From contig CAICTM010000758.1 of NCBI GenBank assembly GCA_903772945.1, forward strand, positions 1-49,823: DNA of 49,823 nt, given 5' to 3'. Below, in pieces: positions 33,794-44,087 of the stretch. Within the stretch, counting starts at the first letter, position 1. Each line of letters starts with the position of its first letter. Position numbers and translations under genes: made by a program. This DNA is from Seminavis robusta. Lineage: Eukaryota > Bacillariophyta > Bacillariophyceae > Naviculales > Naviculaceae. Under the pieces are notes generated by a model. The model worked only from the letters and a program-made list of their open reading frames with translations, searched no databases and was not told the origin of the DNA.

Positions 33794-34525
33794 TTAGTTT
33801 TTCTTTTTCTTTGCCTTTCCTGGCTGTGGTGGCTCCTCTCCCATGGAAAATAGTGATGACAGCATTTTGGTTGGGTCTTTTTGCATCTCCATCTGCTGCT
33901 TCATTCTCTCCTTTTCTTCTGGGTCTAGTCCTTCCATCATCTTTGGCATTAGGAACATCATTCCTACACTAAATGCCATCATGAGGAACATTGGATTCTT
34001 GAAAATGACGAAGATGGAAAATCCTTTTCTCTGTTCAAAGAACTCAAAGGCAGCATGGGCAGTCAGAACCATGGGATATGGAATCTGATTTTTGGTCGCT
34101 CCTGGATACGCATATTCGAGACATTTCGGTGCGGCCATGGAATCTTCCAGTAGTTGTACTTTGACTTGACTAAAGTGAAACAGAGAGTTGTAGATGTCTA
34201 TCTGGTGGATCCCAGGTCCCACGTTGTAGATGACAAAGCTGCCGTCACTTCTGGAAAATGTTGTGTATTCGTCGTGGTTCAAAGTGATGCGGGCAGTCAG
34301 ATTGAACGGCGACATGTCGGGCATTTTCAATACGCCTTCCAATGTTGTCGTAGGCACACTTGCTCCCACCGCTTGGATACTACTGGCCCATCATTTAGAC
34401 GTGAGACACATGCAAAGCAGAGTTAGTGGCACGAATTGAACACGAGGGCCTTCATCAGTCAGATGAGCACATTCTCACCAAAGCAAGGGCGCGAATGCAA
34501 TCAACAAATTCACGATGGATCTCAT
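33794..34525 (-). CDS. EMC7: ER membrane protein complex subunit 7
   Basis: Exon 1 (34525-34479) encodes a signal peptide, MRSIVNLLIAFAPLL. Exon 2 (34382-33794) supplies the rest after a 96-nt GT-AG intron, for 211 aa in total. EMC7 is a single-pass subunit of the EMC, which inserts tail-anchored and multi-pass proteins into the ER membrane. A lumenal beta-sandwich (about 25-120) contains LEGVLKMPD, DGSFVIYNVGPGIHQIDI and the conserved YPMVL strand. A membrane helix follows, NPMFLMMAFSVGMMFLMPKM (about 145-165), then a cytosolic tail with DPEEKERMKQQME and a lysine-rich end (PGKAKKKKN). The first exon was found by asking for an in-phase signal peptide, and it fits exactly. The gene is convergent with symplekin across 214 bp. 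Confidence 0.9.
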
Positions 34526-36004
34526 GGTTGTCTAATTCTGGTTGCAACGGAGGATCCACAATTACTGGTAGATACCGTACGAAAAGGAGAGGGGAGAGCC
34601 GTGCTGGGCAGGTCCGTCGTTGTGGTTGTGGTGGATATTGACCTAATGTACCGGTAGCATTATTATTGTTGTTTCTCAGTCTCTTATCCAGCGGCTCCAG
34701 CATTGCACGAGCTAGCTAGTCTACCGGTAACTCTAGCTAGAAGTTAATCTGGGTTACTACTCGGCATTTTGTCTATTTAAGCTATTGTGTCTGATTATAG
34801 AGTTGCTTAAATGTTCTATGCTCCTTAGAAAAAGTGGCTTATGTCTCACAATGTCTCACTTTGTATACCAATGTCTCACAATGTCTCACTTTGTCTACCA
34901 ATGTATCACTTTGTCTACTAATGTCTACCAATGTATCACTTTGTCTACTAATGTCTACAAGGTACTGTAAAACAGTACAAAAATGTCTCACAATGTCTCA
35001 CTTTGTCTACCAATGTCTCACAATGTCTTGTTTTGTCTACCAATGTATCACTTTGTATACTAATGTCTACCAATGTATCACTTTGTCTCCTAATGTCTCC
35101 TAATGTCTTAAATCTTTTCAACGGTCTGTAGACATTTCCATAAGTCAAAGGATCCCTTTATCGCCAAAACACAAACAGACAGAATGCCCAGCAACCCTGA
35201 CATCATAATATTATTGCTATCCCTTGCTCCAGCTGGCCAGGCTCCACAAAAAATGAAACTACCACATCTCTCTAGCTAGCTAGACATGTTGTAGAGTAGC
35301 TAGACTATCATTGTATGTGGTTTGGCCAGGAGCACCACAGTAATGTACACGGAACTGGTGTATTCTACTATGTTTTCTAGCCACCTGTAGCTATATGCGT
35401 ACGAGTGTTGCAACCTTTGAGCCTTTCTCTAAAGCCCAACCCCACGGTATGAAAGTTCACATGCCCGCAAACAGGGATAGTATACGGTACTAGTACCTAT
35501 AGGGGTCCTTATTGTTCTTTGTCTTTGAGGCGTTACCAGTAGAGTCGAGTCGTACATCGTAGTATTATATTAATAGCTACTTGTTAGGCCGCCTATAGCT
35601 GGCGGCAAAGCAACGCCAGATTATAGCCGGAATGAGTATGAGTCTAGGAGGCAAGCTTTGCAAGCAACGGCATTCTGGGACACCGCCCGCCCTACAGGAA
35701 GGCTATGTCTATCATGTCTACACTATGGCCGAAGATACGAGCTGGGGCACTGAAAGTGGCTTGAGCGCCCAGGAGCGAGCTATGCTTGTGCTACGTGTCG
35801 CATCACAGCCATCGACGACGATCGTGCAGTGGTGCAGTCGTGGGTCTTCTTTTTATGGATGAGGGATGCGGAGGCCAAGCTCAAACTTGTTTCCTCTGCA
35901 AAAGCGGACATACACTCGTCTCTTCTTTGTCTCTACCGGTATCTCTCATTTGCTTCCAAGGCATCATTTTACAAACCAGGCGACCACCAAAGCGAACCAC
36001 CACG
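34526..36004. other. Gene-poor region with a 10-bp-period minisatellite
   Basis: About 1.5 kb between EMC7 and the PARG gene. It contains the minisatellite listed separately and several CTAGCTAG or ACCGGT words (34705-34740, 35270-35285). No other gene was recognised. The frame upstream of the PARG start stays open to about 35786 but has no conserved sequence. Confidence 0.5.
34840..35111. repeat. Minisatellite of 10-bp units in two blocks around a hairpin
   Basis: Twelve 10-bp units (34840-34959) and thirteen (34982-35111) fit the pattern (A/T)(A/T)TGT(C/A)T then three variable bases, with no slippage in register. Most follow a higher 30-bp order. The blocks align unit by unit, so about 120-130 bp was duplicated. 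The 22-bp spacer holds GTACTGT-AAA-ACAGTAC, a perfect 7-bp stem with a 3-base loop. Confidence 0.92.
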
Positions 36005-36919
36005 ATGCCGAAAGCCCTTTTCAACAGCCGACTGATTGGGCTGCCTTGTCTCGACTCTGAGGAATTGGCCGATGCCCGCAAGAAAGAGCTCTTGATTCCC
36101 CGCCGGGACGCCAGACAGCTTGGAGTTACCGCGGTTAAAGCCGTCAACGCGGGTTTCTACGTCTTACCCGACGGGTCTGAGGTGATGTGGAAAGACTTCG
36201 TTGACAATGCTAGAAAAGAGAAAGTCAGCATCAAGCCAAATGATCCGCTTCCAGACTATTTTCCCGACCAAAGTACAAAGACGCTGGTCCAGGTGACCAA
36301 CCAAACGACAATGCAAGCGGCACTGCAAATGGTACAAAAGGGCGAAAAGCCTCTGGCCCTCAACTTTGCCAACGGTTACTCAGTGGGGGGAGGTTTTCTC
36401 GGTGGCTCTCGAGCGCAGGAAGAATGCTTGTGTCGATCCAGTGCCCTCTATGTCACCCTGAAAGGAGACGACATGTACAAGCACCACCAAAGACAGCCAG
36501 GCCCCAAAGTATCATCTTCTTGGGCGATTCTCTCTCCCAACGTCCCCGTATTTCGCACCGACGCCGGTAAAGAGCTCAGCGAACCCTGGTTATTGAGCAT
36601 AGTGACTTGTGCAGCACCTCAGGCCCACAAAGCTAAGAATGCCAAGGAAGCAGAAAAGTTGCTCAAACAACGCATTCGCCGAGTTCTAGAGATTGCCGCG
36701 GCCTATGGGTACACATCTTTGGTGCTTGGTGCGTGGGGTTGTGGCGCGTTCGGTTGTGATCCTGTGCGCACCGCCCGTGATTTTCGCGAGTCTTTGGAGA
36801 ATGAATTTGCAGGAGTCTTCACCAACATTGTCTTTGCCATTACCGATTGGTCCGAGGAGAGAATGTTTTTGGGCCCCTTCCGAGACGCTTTTGCTCCAGA
36901 AACAAAGGAACAATCATAG
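36005..36919 (+). CDS. Bacterial/fungal-type poly(ADP-ribose) glycohydrolase (TIGR02452 family)
   Basis: Single exon of 304 aa from the ATG at 36005. The frame is open upstream, but the sequence there is unlike the family. The PARG catalytic signature GGG...QEE is present as GGGFLGGSRAQEE (residues 128-140), where the second Glu is the catalytic acid in the family. Before it lies LALNFANGYSV. After it come CRSSALY, the AILSPNVPVFR strand and the LVLGAWGCGAFGCDP loop typical of this macrodomain fold. Enzymes of this type remove ADP-ribose polymers from proteins, chiefly in DNA damage response and NAD turnover. No targeting signal is evident, so nuclear or cytosolic location is open. The lack of introns and the microbial type would fit horizontal acquisition, but this is not shown. 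Confidence 0.9.
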   Translation: MPKALFNSRLIGLPCLDSEELADARKKELLIPRRDARQLGVTAVKAVNAGFYVLPDGSEVMWKDFVDNARKEKVSIKPNDPLPDYFPDQSTKTLVQVTNQTTMQAALQMVQKGEKPLALNFANGYSVGGGFLGGSRAQEECLCRSSALYVTLKGDDMYKHHQRQPGPKVSSSWAILSPNVPVFRTDAGKELSEPWLLSIVTCAAPQAHKAKNAKEAEKLLKQRIRRVLEIAAAYGYTSLVLGAWGCGAFGCDPVRTARDFRESLENEFAGVFTNIVFAITDWSEERMFLGPFRDAFAPETKEQS

Positions 36920-37686
36920 GCCCTCGCATAGACAAAATCTACTTCAACCATGCATCACAGCTGCCGTAGCTAGACGCCCAGCTGGGGTGTTCCCGCCTCA
37001 GCAATCAGCCCGACCGAAGCGGCGTGACGCTACACGACATTGACCGCCGCAACGCCCCATCCCCCAAGCCCGACTTGCGGATTTCGGTGCCGCCAATGCC
37101 TAACGATCTGGCTATAGTACTATTAGTCTATATTCTTTGTTTGATGCGGCAGTGATGCATTCGTAGATCACACATCTGCATAACGTATTCGTAGATAAAC
37201 AACCACACTCTGAACGGCTCGTGTTCGATTTCTAGAGCGCGGGAGTGGATTCGATTCGATTCGAGTTGGATGTCGCTCACTTGACCGATTTCTCACTTTC
37301 CCCGGCATCGAGCCGCCTACCACCGTACAGGTACTGTACTCGTAACTCGTAACCGTAAATTTCTAAGAGCCAGCGCGGAGGACTGGCAAGTGAACCTCCG
37401 TTGTTGTCTAAACCGCAAACATCTTCTTGTCAAGTCCCTGCTCCAGTTGAGAAAGATGAGCATTCAAGTACGTGTCCGCGAGATAGCTATTTTGCTTTTG
37501 TTCTGGAAGAGAATATGTCATGCCGTGCCAAGATACCAGTGTGGTACCGTGCTGTACAGATTTCTTCCATCGGATGACATTCTCATACCGGTATGACATT
37601 CTCATAGAACAGATGAAACTAAGAAAGGTTTGGTTGCTTCCTCATTGTTGTGCTGTGGTCGCTGAGAACCCATCCAGCAGATCAAC
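36920..37686. other. Intergenic region between PARG and the LRR gene
   Basis: About 770 bp. A GATTC-type short repeat lies at about 37230-37255. No gene was recognised. The end should contain the LRR gene promoter. Confidence 0.45.
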
Positions 37687-39108
37687 ATGAGTCTGTGGCT
37701 TTCAAGCACTACCTTAATGCGGCCATCGGTGCCAGACTGGTTGGAATTATTGTGTCAACGTCTTTCTGACAACGATGAGACTCTGAAGACGGTGGAGATG
37801 ACACACCAGAGGATTGATGATAACTGCGCCCGAGCCTTGGCAAAGGCCCTGGAAGAAAACGATGTCGTCAACGTTCTGATGATGTCCTGCTACAACATGG
37901 TAGACGATGGGGCTTTTTACCTAGGCGCAGTGCTGAGCAAGCATGTCAGCATCAAAAAACTTCAATTGAGGGACCTTCGCAACTCTCGCGAAGCAACCAC
38001 TTTCTTCATGGCGTTGCAAAAGAACAGAACCATTGAAGAGCTAAGTTTGAGGCATTGTGTTCTCTGTTCTCAGAGTGCCAAGTTCCTCAAGGAATTCATG
38101 GCAAACAACACAGTTCTTCGAGAATTGAGGATTGTCGACACACAGATGACAGGAAGCACCAGCCTGCAATCGCTATGTGATGGTCTTGGTCAGATCCAGT
38201 CGAGTAAGAGGCTCTACCTGGTGAATAATGATCTAGATCGCCACGAGACACAATGCTTGAACCGTATTGCATCCAGTCAGGACTTACAGGAGATCTACAT
38301 TTGTGAGAACCAGATTGGAGATGCAGGAGTATTGGCACTTTGCCAGGGTTTGAAGGATAATCAAAGCGTTTGCAAGCTTGATCTGCGGTCCAACGATATT
38401 GGCGTTGAGGGTGCCCTGGCTCTGCAAGAACTTGTCAAGCATACTAAGAGCTTGAAGGCTCTGTACCTGGCCAACAATGACCTTGGCAATGTTGGGACCG
38501 AAGCTTTGGTGTCAGGTTTGCAAGATGACGGCTGTGTTCTGGAAAGACTTGATATCAGTGAGAACAATATTGACTCAACCGGGGCCAAGGCCGTTGCCGG
38601 GATGCTGATGACGAATGGATCCATACAAGAGTTGAACTTGGCTTTCAACTCGATTGGTGACGAAGGAGCAGCCATGATTGCTGGTGCACTTGTTCACAAC
38701 ACAACAGTCACACTCTTGTCGCTAAAGAGAAACAGCATCTCCAACCAAGGAGCACTTGCCTTTGCAACCCAGCTGCCCAAGATGAGGGGGTTGAAGGAGC
38801 TCATAATGACCAAGAACTACATCGATCCATGCGGGGCCGCGAAACTACTGGACGGTTTGAAGAACAACATGGATTTGGAGTACCTCCATGTGGAAGAAAA
38901 GGTATCACAGCCAATCCTAAAAGAAATTGTTCATTGGATTCGTCTCAACAAGGCGGGTCGCCGGATCTTTCGTGGAAAAAACATCCCGCTCACTTTTTGG
39001 CCTTTTGTCCTGGCGAGAATCAACCAAGACACGGATGCCATCTTTCATTTCCTTTCAGAGAAGCCAGATGTATTCCAGCTACCATATGAAGCAAAAAGCA
39101 CAAGGTGA
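37687..39108 (+). CDS. Leucine-rich repeat protein, ribonuclease-inhibitor type
   Basis: Single exon of 473 aa from the ATG at 37687. About twelve LRRs of 28-29 residues cover roughly residues 30-395, with the RI-type pattern L..L.L..N.I...G...L...L. Clear examples are LDLRSNDIGVEGALALQELV, LYLANNDLGNVGTEALVSGL and LNLAFNSIGDEGAAMIAGAL. Earlier repeats are more diverged. The final 80 residues contain ILKEIVHWIRLNKAGRR and ITFW-like NIPLTFWPFVLARI followed by IFHFLSEKPD, a C-terminal pattern I associate with large diatom LRR families (from memory). There is no signal peptide, membrane segment or kinase domain. It is probably a protein-binding scaffold; partner unknown. Confidence 0.85.
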   Translation: MSLWLSSTTLMRPSVPDWLELLCQRLSDNDETLKTVEMTHQRIDDNCARALAKALEENDVVNVLMMSCYNMVDDGAFYLGAVLSKHVSIKKLQLRDLRNSREATTFFMALQKNRTIEELSLRHCVLCSQSAKFLKEFMANNTVLRELRIVDTQMTGSTSLQSLCDGLGQIQSSKRLYLVNNDLDRHETQCLNRIASSQDLQEIYICENQIGDAGVLALCQGLKDNQSVCKLDLRSNDIGVEGALALQELVKHTKSLKALYLANNDLGNVGTEALVSGLQDDGCVLERLDISENNIDSTGAKAVAGMLMTNGSIQELNLAFNSIGDEGAAMIAGALVHNTTVTLLSLKRNSISNQGALAFATQLPKMRGLKELIMTKNYIDPCGAAKLLDGLKNNMDLEYLHVEEKVSQPILKEIVHWIRLNKAGRRIFRGKNIPLTFWPFVLARINQDTDAIFHFLSEKPDVFQLPYEAKSTR

Positions 39109-39491
39109 TACCAGCGAGTTTTGCAACTATCATGTCTATCTCGGCAGCACCCACACCGCCTTTCTTGCCATACATGCCTGTACATTGGGAACTTGGCACC
39201 GCGTAGAGTTGAACTAACTTATTGCTACTATATAGTTTATGTTTACTGTAATATGGGCCTGGTCGCTTCTGCGCTCAAGCTATGGTAGCTGCTATGCTAA
39301 TCTCTTTACGGCTTCTCCCACTCCCATAGCTGCACGGTAGTCTACCGTACCGGTAGTACCGGCGGTACCGGTGGGTTGATTCCAAGGTTCCCGGGTTCTT
39401 CGCCAAGACAGAATAAGAATTGACAGCCTCGTTGGCTTTCGAAACGCCAATGCACAAAGAAGCAAAAGTTGCAACGTAACGGACAAACACC
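39109..39491. other. Intergenic region
   Basis: About 380 bp without a gene. A dense cluster of ACCGGT/GGTACC words lies at 39340-39375. Confidence 0.45.
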
Positions 39492-39920
39492 ATGGCGTTC
39501 AGCGACCTCCTCAGCCATGACGATCATGATACTATGGCGAAAACCACAATAGTCCCCTTCTTGTCCGTGTATGAAATAAGAATTCTGGAATCTGCGGCTG
39601 AAAGAGCTATGGAGAATAACGAAACAACCACAATTCCAGAGACCAGTTCCACCTCCCCACCAAGCGATGGCGTGAAGCAAGAAATGAAACAGGATCCTTT
39701 GTGGATGGTAATTTACATCGCTGTGGGAGTGTGGATAGCCTACATGCTCTACAGATGTTTTCGATTTTGGCTCAGGCGCCGAAGAATACTGCGCAGCGAG
39801 AACGCTATGGGTCATCTCGGGGACCTGCAAATGCTACCTCAGTCAGAGGACTTTACCGATGCACCAAACCAGGATGAAGGCGACGTCGAGATAGATGAGA
39901 GCGAAAACGAATTATTGTAG
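39492..39920 (+). CDS. Small single-pass membrane protein, unknown
   Basis: A 142-aa frame begins at an ATG with good context (acaccATGg). Residues about 1-65 are polar and Ser/Thr-rich. A strong membrane helix follows, LWMVIYIAVGVWIAYMLY (about 70-87), then a basic patch RFWLRRRR, and a strongly acidic C-terminus ending DEGDVEIDESENELL. The positive-inside rule places the C-terminus in the cytosol. I do not recognise a family. Gene-like composition and the start context support it, but there is no homology evidence. Confidence 0.6.
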   Translation: MAFSDLLSHDDHDTMAKTTIVPFLSVYEIRILESAAERAMENNETTTIPETSSTSPPSDGVKQEMKQDPLWMVIYIAVGVWIAYMLYRCFRFWLRRRRILRSENAMGHLGDLQMLPQSEDFTDAPNQDEGDVEIDESENELL

Positions 39921-39934
39921 CCCGACCAAGAGAG

Positions 39935-40135
39935 TCATGAATCCTCATTAGGAGCATTATTGCTCGTTATAAACTGGTTGTGCCACTGTCTGAAGCTCCA
40001 GGCCACGACCCCGGCGCTGTAGGTAGCCTCTAACATAGCACAGTGCCTTTTGCCCTCTGCCATTTCCGCAGCAATCACCCTGGATTTTTTTTTGCTGAAA
40101 CTGAGCGGATCACCCTCAAGGTTTGCACTCTTCAA
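39935..40135 (-). CDS. Possible small protein (66 aa)
   Basis: A minus-strand frame starts MKSANLEGDPLSFSKKKSRV and ends PNEDS, only 15 bp from the stop of the convergent membrane-protein gene. Its composition is protein-like, with a run of lysines encoded by a T-rich plus-strand tract. There is no recognisable domain, and it may be chance. Confidence 0.2.
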   Translation of the reverse strand: MKSANLEGDPLSFSKKKSRVIAAEMAEGKRHCAMLEATYSAGVVAWSFRQWHNQFITSNNAPNEDS

Positions 40136-42875
40136 GATTTGAGCATGCAGATGGCGGTCACTCCTGACTCTTATGGCTGCTAACTCGAGTCTTATGGCTT
40201 AGTCTACTGGTTATGGCTGACGATCCCTTCAGACTTCTACATTTATTTTTGTATTGTAAACCACGCAAAGCGAAACGCCATGCTCCGGAACATGAACAAC
40301 TCTTGTTCTGATGATCCCGTTACATACATGTAGACCAGGCACATAGGACGCGGCTGGAACAGGAATGTGGCTGGTTTGCGCTCGGAAAGGAACCAGGATC
40401 TAGCTAGCCATTGGAACAATTAGTGGTATGCCATGCCAAGGACTCCCAGCATGTATCCCGCCCGTTGGGCTTTTGCATCCCCAGCCGGCCCTACAAGATG
40501 CACTCGTGTAGGACTGCAAAAGACTAGGAGGAGAAATAGAATACTAGGAGGACCTTTTGCATGAGTGGGCTGTCTCGAGTATTCGGAGCCATCCAGCTCG
40601 TTTGCTGCAAAACCGAAGAGCGGCAGCGGTGCAAAGACGTACCGGTATAGTTCCGCACAGGTGCTCACATCGGATTGGTCCACAGCTTCAGAGGAACTAT
40701 TCTTGGTACGGATAGCTACCAGGTACCACTACCCCTACGGACAAACGATTACCCCACGACAGCTCGTACAGGTCGTACCACCAGTGCACCGGCTGCCGAC
40801 CTTGACCTCTGTGAGTTTCACCTCCGGATGCAAACGGTCTTGTAAAGCCACAGGACCGTTGATTCCCACTCCTGACAAGTTGGCAGGTTCGTTCAAGCTT
40901 GGCAATTGCAACATTGCAACCCAATCAATCAATGATCCGGAACCAGCAGGAGTTGTTGCTTTTGCCGTTGCGATGCCCCATTCCAACATCAGCGGGTCAT
41001 GCCCGTTGCTCAAAGCATGCACCACCATCAACGACAGAGTTGGTCTTGCTTCCGATACGGTACGTAGCGGTACGGCAAGCGGCTGCTGGTACCAGGTACC
41101 GGACCATACGGGAGGAAATGCAAGATTGGGAATGATTGAGAGATTATAGAACATCTCTGCTGGCTTAATCCTTGGTCGCATCTGGGACTGGACAGGACTA
41201 AGTCAACTACCAGGTACTTGCTTGCATTGAAAGTCACTCGTCACTCGACCACTGAACGCATACAGCTTGACCGTTTTTTTTTCACACATGTCCGGTGGCA
41301 TGCAGTTCACAGTGCTGAAATGGGCCTATTTGAAATGCACTCTACAGGTTGGTTCTCCAGTCTGAGGAAAAGCCATCCTGGAGTCACCTGAACCCTTTTG
41401 CACCATTGGGCAAAGGTCTTTCAGATGAGGGCAACCACCACCATCACGGCAGGAAGTTGTTCGCGGGTGAGATCATTAGCTCTGTCAACTGCTTCTTATC
41501 TTCAGCTAGGCTCCCGACAAATCGGTTTCTTCGTCCATTGAGTCTACATGTGAACGACACCTGTGTTTTCATGAGAAAATGGAGGTGGCAATCCCGTGGG
41601 ATATTGCCATTTGGTTTTGCTGGCTGGTCCTCAGAAAACAAAAGATGAGCTGAGGTACAGCTGAGATTAGTTTGCTTAGGCAGATAATTACATAGGATCT
41701 TGCTTGGATTATTTTACTTCAGTGCATGAGAACGGCAGCACATTATGGAGCTGCCTGTAGCTAGCTAGGGTACTGTTCTGCGTAGGAACTCAACAACCAA
41801 GTATAGTCAGGATCAGCTTTTGGCTGAGGACAGAGAAACATTTGGAAACTTGGAAAGAGCAGCCACGAACTCATCCCCATGCCATGAGTTCAAAAACTAT
41901 ACATGTACTTTGCTCATGTATGTGGTGTAGACCATGAGTGTACAAGTAGACCTTTCTAGCAAAGTACTGGTAGGCCGACAGTGAAGCCAGCACCACAACA
42001 GCTACCAACTCAATGAGTCCCGCAAGAACCAGTCATTGAAGACGGACGACGTCCAGAAAGACAGACTATCAGCATACCAGCTTGTATGACTGTGCGACAC
42101 TGTCTGCCTCTTTTACTAACCCCTTAACAAGCAAGAGGCTCTGGCTTTTCTTCCTACAAGTTCCGTGCGACCGCACCAGTAATGCATGCTGGTTCTACAC
42201 TGGTTTTAGACAGCTTTTCAGACACAGAGAGGAGGTCTCCCTTGAAGTAGTGAGAATGCAAGCGCCGGTTCGTAGTGTCGAACACACGAGTGTTGAGGCC
42301 TCAAGAAAGTACTTTAAGCAGAGCTTCGTATCATTAAGTGAATTGTCCCCGGTATTGGTACTATGTTTACCATAACCATTTTACTCTCCAAAAAGATAGC
42401 TAAATTACTCGAACTGTGTATCACGGTCTTAATACACTTAAGCCCATCTTTGTTGAGTCTCACATGCAACAGCGACAGGGAAGTCAGCGCAGGTGAAAGA
42501 GGTCTTGTACTCAGCGTGTTGTGTTCTATTTGTTTTTGTATTTCACCCCCTTTTATTCTCCCCTCTTTGGTGCTGATCATCCTTACCAATCCGCTATTGC
42601 ACCTAGTCTTTGGGGAGAGTGACTACTTTTTCGTTGATTTTGGAGCCATGTGGGTTTCAACATGACTTGACGTAGAACACTACTGGTACTGAATTGACCA
42701 CAGTCGAAATCACCGGTTTTTGACCCATTTCCTCTGCCTCTTTCATTTTCAGCACATCACACACCCACAAAAGCGCTAAAATTTTTCACAACAACAGCAA
42801 CCCGATACACTGAATACAACGACTACAAGCTAATAGGGACCACAGACCAACAACCACCAACACACTCCTAGTACA
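40136..42875. other. Gene-poor region, about 2.7 kb
   Basis: No gene is supported. Between 40565 and 41180 long frames are open on both strands (about 194 codons + and 148 codons -). Neither shows conserved motifs, and the plus frame has no early ATG. GGTACC and CTAGCTAG words recur (40395-40405, 40645, 41095, 41758-41770). The stretch just before 42876 contains a CAACAACAGCAACC leader. Confidence 0.45.
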
Positions 42876-44087
42876 ATGAGCAACAATAAGGATGACAAGG
42901 GCAGCAAGCCCCCCCCTTCTTTCAATGCTAGTGCGGATATGTTTAGCCATGGAATTAGCCTTAACATGGACGACGATATTGGAGAGGAGCACACCCGTCG
43001 TGTGGGCTTCAACCCTAGTTTCGCCCCCACCAACATCAGCTTCGAGCCACCTCCGATGGCCCCTATGCTCTCTCCAGGCATGGGATTGGGAGGCCCAGGC
43101 GGTGCCTTTAGCACAGCCCAATCTAAGACAGCTGTAATGAGCACTGGTCGACCGGCGAAGTTCCAATGGCTATTGTCGGATGCTCCAACACTGCCTGAGT
43201 TTCACCCACTGGAACGCACTGCAGTCTTTGTTCCCAGCACAGATGCCTCTGCTGTTTCAGGGCGCATCAGTGATGTACTCCGAGACCGCTCTATCGAGGC
43301 CTCCTTTGATGACACAAAGGGACGAGCACGATGTGTGTCCGCTGACGGTGTTGACTTCCGAGTTCGACTGTATCGAGGAAGAGGTCAATACAAGCACGGA
43401 ATCATTGTAGAGGTCCAACGACGATTTGGAACCTCCATCAATTTCCACAGCGATACCAAGGCCATCTTGGATTCTGCTGAGGGAAAGACACCCGAGAAGC
43501 CACCTGCCAAGCCAGCCACACTGCCGCTTGGTCCACAAGATGACAACTACAGCCCAAGCGCTGGGTCTTCGCTTGGTATGGTTGCTCGTATGCTTAACTT
43601 CCCTGGGTATGACGCACAGTACCTTGCACTGCAGACACTGACGTCTCTCACAGATCCAGCAAAGATGGGTTCCGCAACTGCAAAAGCCGTTTCCGCAGAG
43701 CTCATGAGCAACACCACCAACGACGTTGGCGCCAAGCTTCTCATGCTCATCCTTTCCTCTCCCAAGCCACAAGACGAGACATTTGACCAACGAGTAATGG
43801 CTATGGGTGTTCTCGCTAATGTACTACAAGTTGTTTCTGGCAATGTCCCCGACAGTGTCAAGATGCAACTACGTGATGTCATGAAGCAAGACCTTCGAAA
43901 AGCAGAGTCCAACCCTCGACTGGCAGCAATCGCAGCACGATGCATTGAGCATCTGATCGTCAGTGACCCCAATGCAAGAGATATCTACCTTGATGCGCTC
44001 GAGGTTGCATATCAAGTTGGTAACGATAGACACGCCGGTCTGATGCGACAAGCGGAGCGTTGCCTAGAAAAGATTGGCGCACGATGA
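42876..44087 (+). CDS. KA1-like domain plus helical-repeat protein, unknown role
   Basis: Single exon of 403 aa from the ATG at 42876. The first 85 residues are Pro/Gly/Met-rich and probably disordered. Residues about 115-190 read like a kinase-associated KA1-type domain, with RDRSIEASFDDTKGRARCVS, DFRVRLYRGRGQYKHGIIVE and VQRRFGTSINF. KA1 domains bind acidic phospholipids or other proteins. From about 220 to the end are regular amphipathic helices like ARM/HEAT repeats, with LALQTLTSLTDPAKMGSATA and RLAAIAARCIEHLI. The protein ends ERCLEKIGAR. The family is not recognised. A membrane-associated adaptor is a guess. An AATAAA lies 18 bp after the stop (44105-44110). Confidence 0.8.
   Translation: MSNNKDDKGSKPPPSFNASADMFSHGISLNMDDDIGEEHTRRVGFNPSFAPTNISFEPPPMAPMLSPGMGLGGPGGAFSTAQSKTAVMSTGRPAKFQWLLSDAPTLPEFHPLERTAVFVPSTDASAVSGRISDVLRDRSIEASFDDTKGRARCVSADGVDFRVRLYRGRGQYKHGIIVEVQRRFGTSINFHSDTKAILDSAEGKTPEKPPAKPATLPLGPQDDNYSPSAGSSLGMVARMLNFPGYDAQYLALQTLTSLTDPAKMGSATAKAVSAELMSNTTNDVGAKLLMLILSSPKPQDETFDQRVMAMGVLANVLQVVSGNVPDSVKMQLRDVMKQDLRKAESNPRLAAIAARCIEHLIVSDPNARDIYLDALEVAYQVGNDRHAGLMRQAERCLEKIGAR

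Noticed and set aside
34785..35148. Short frames with a 10-residue periodic sequence over the minisatellite
   Set aside because: They follow from the 10/30-bp DNA repeat. No start context, flanking coding sequence or non-repeat domain supports a gene.
35786..36004. N-terminal extension of the PARG frame
   Set aside because: Cys/Ser/His-rich sequence unlike the family. The ATG at 36005 gives a normal family length.
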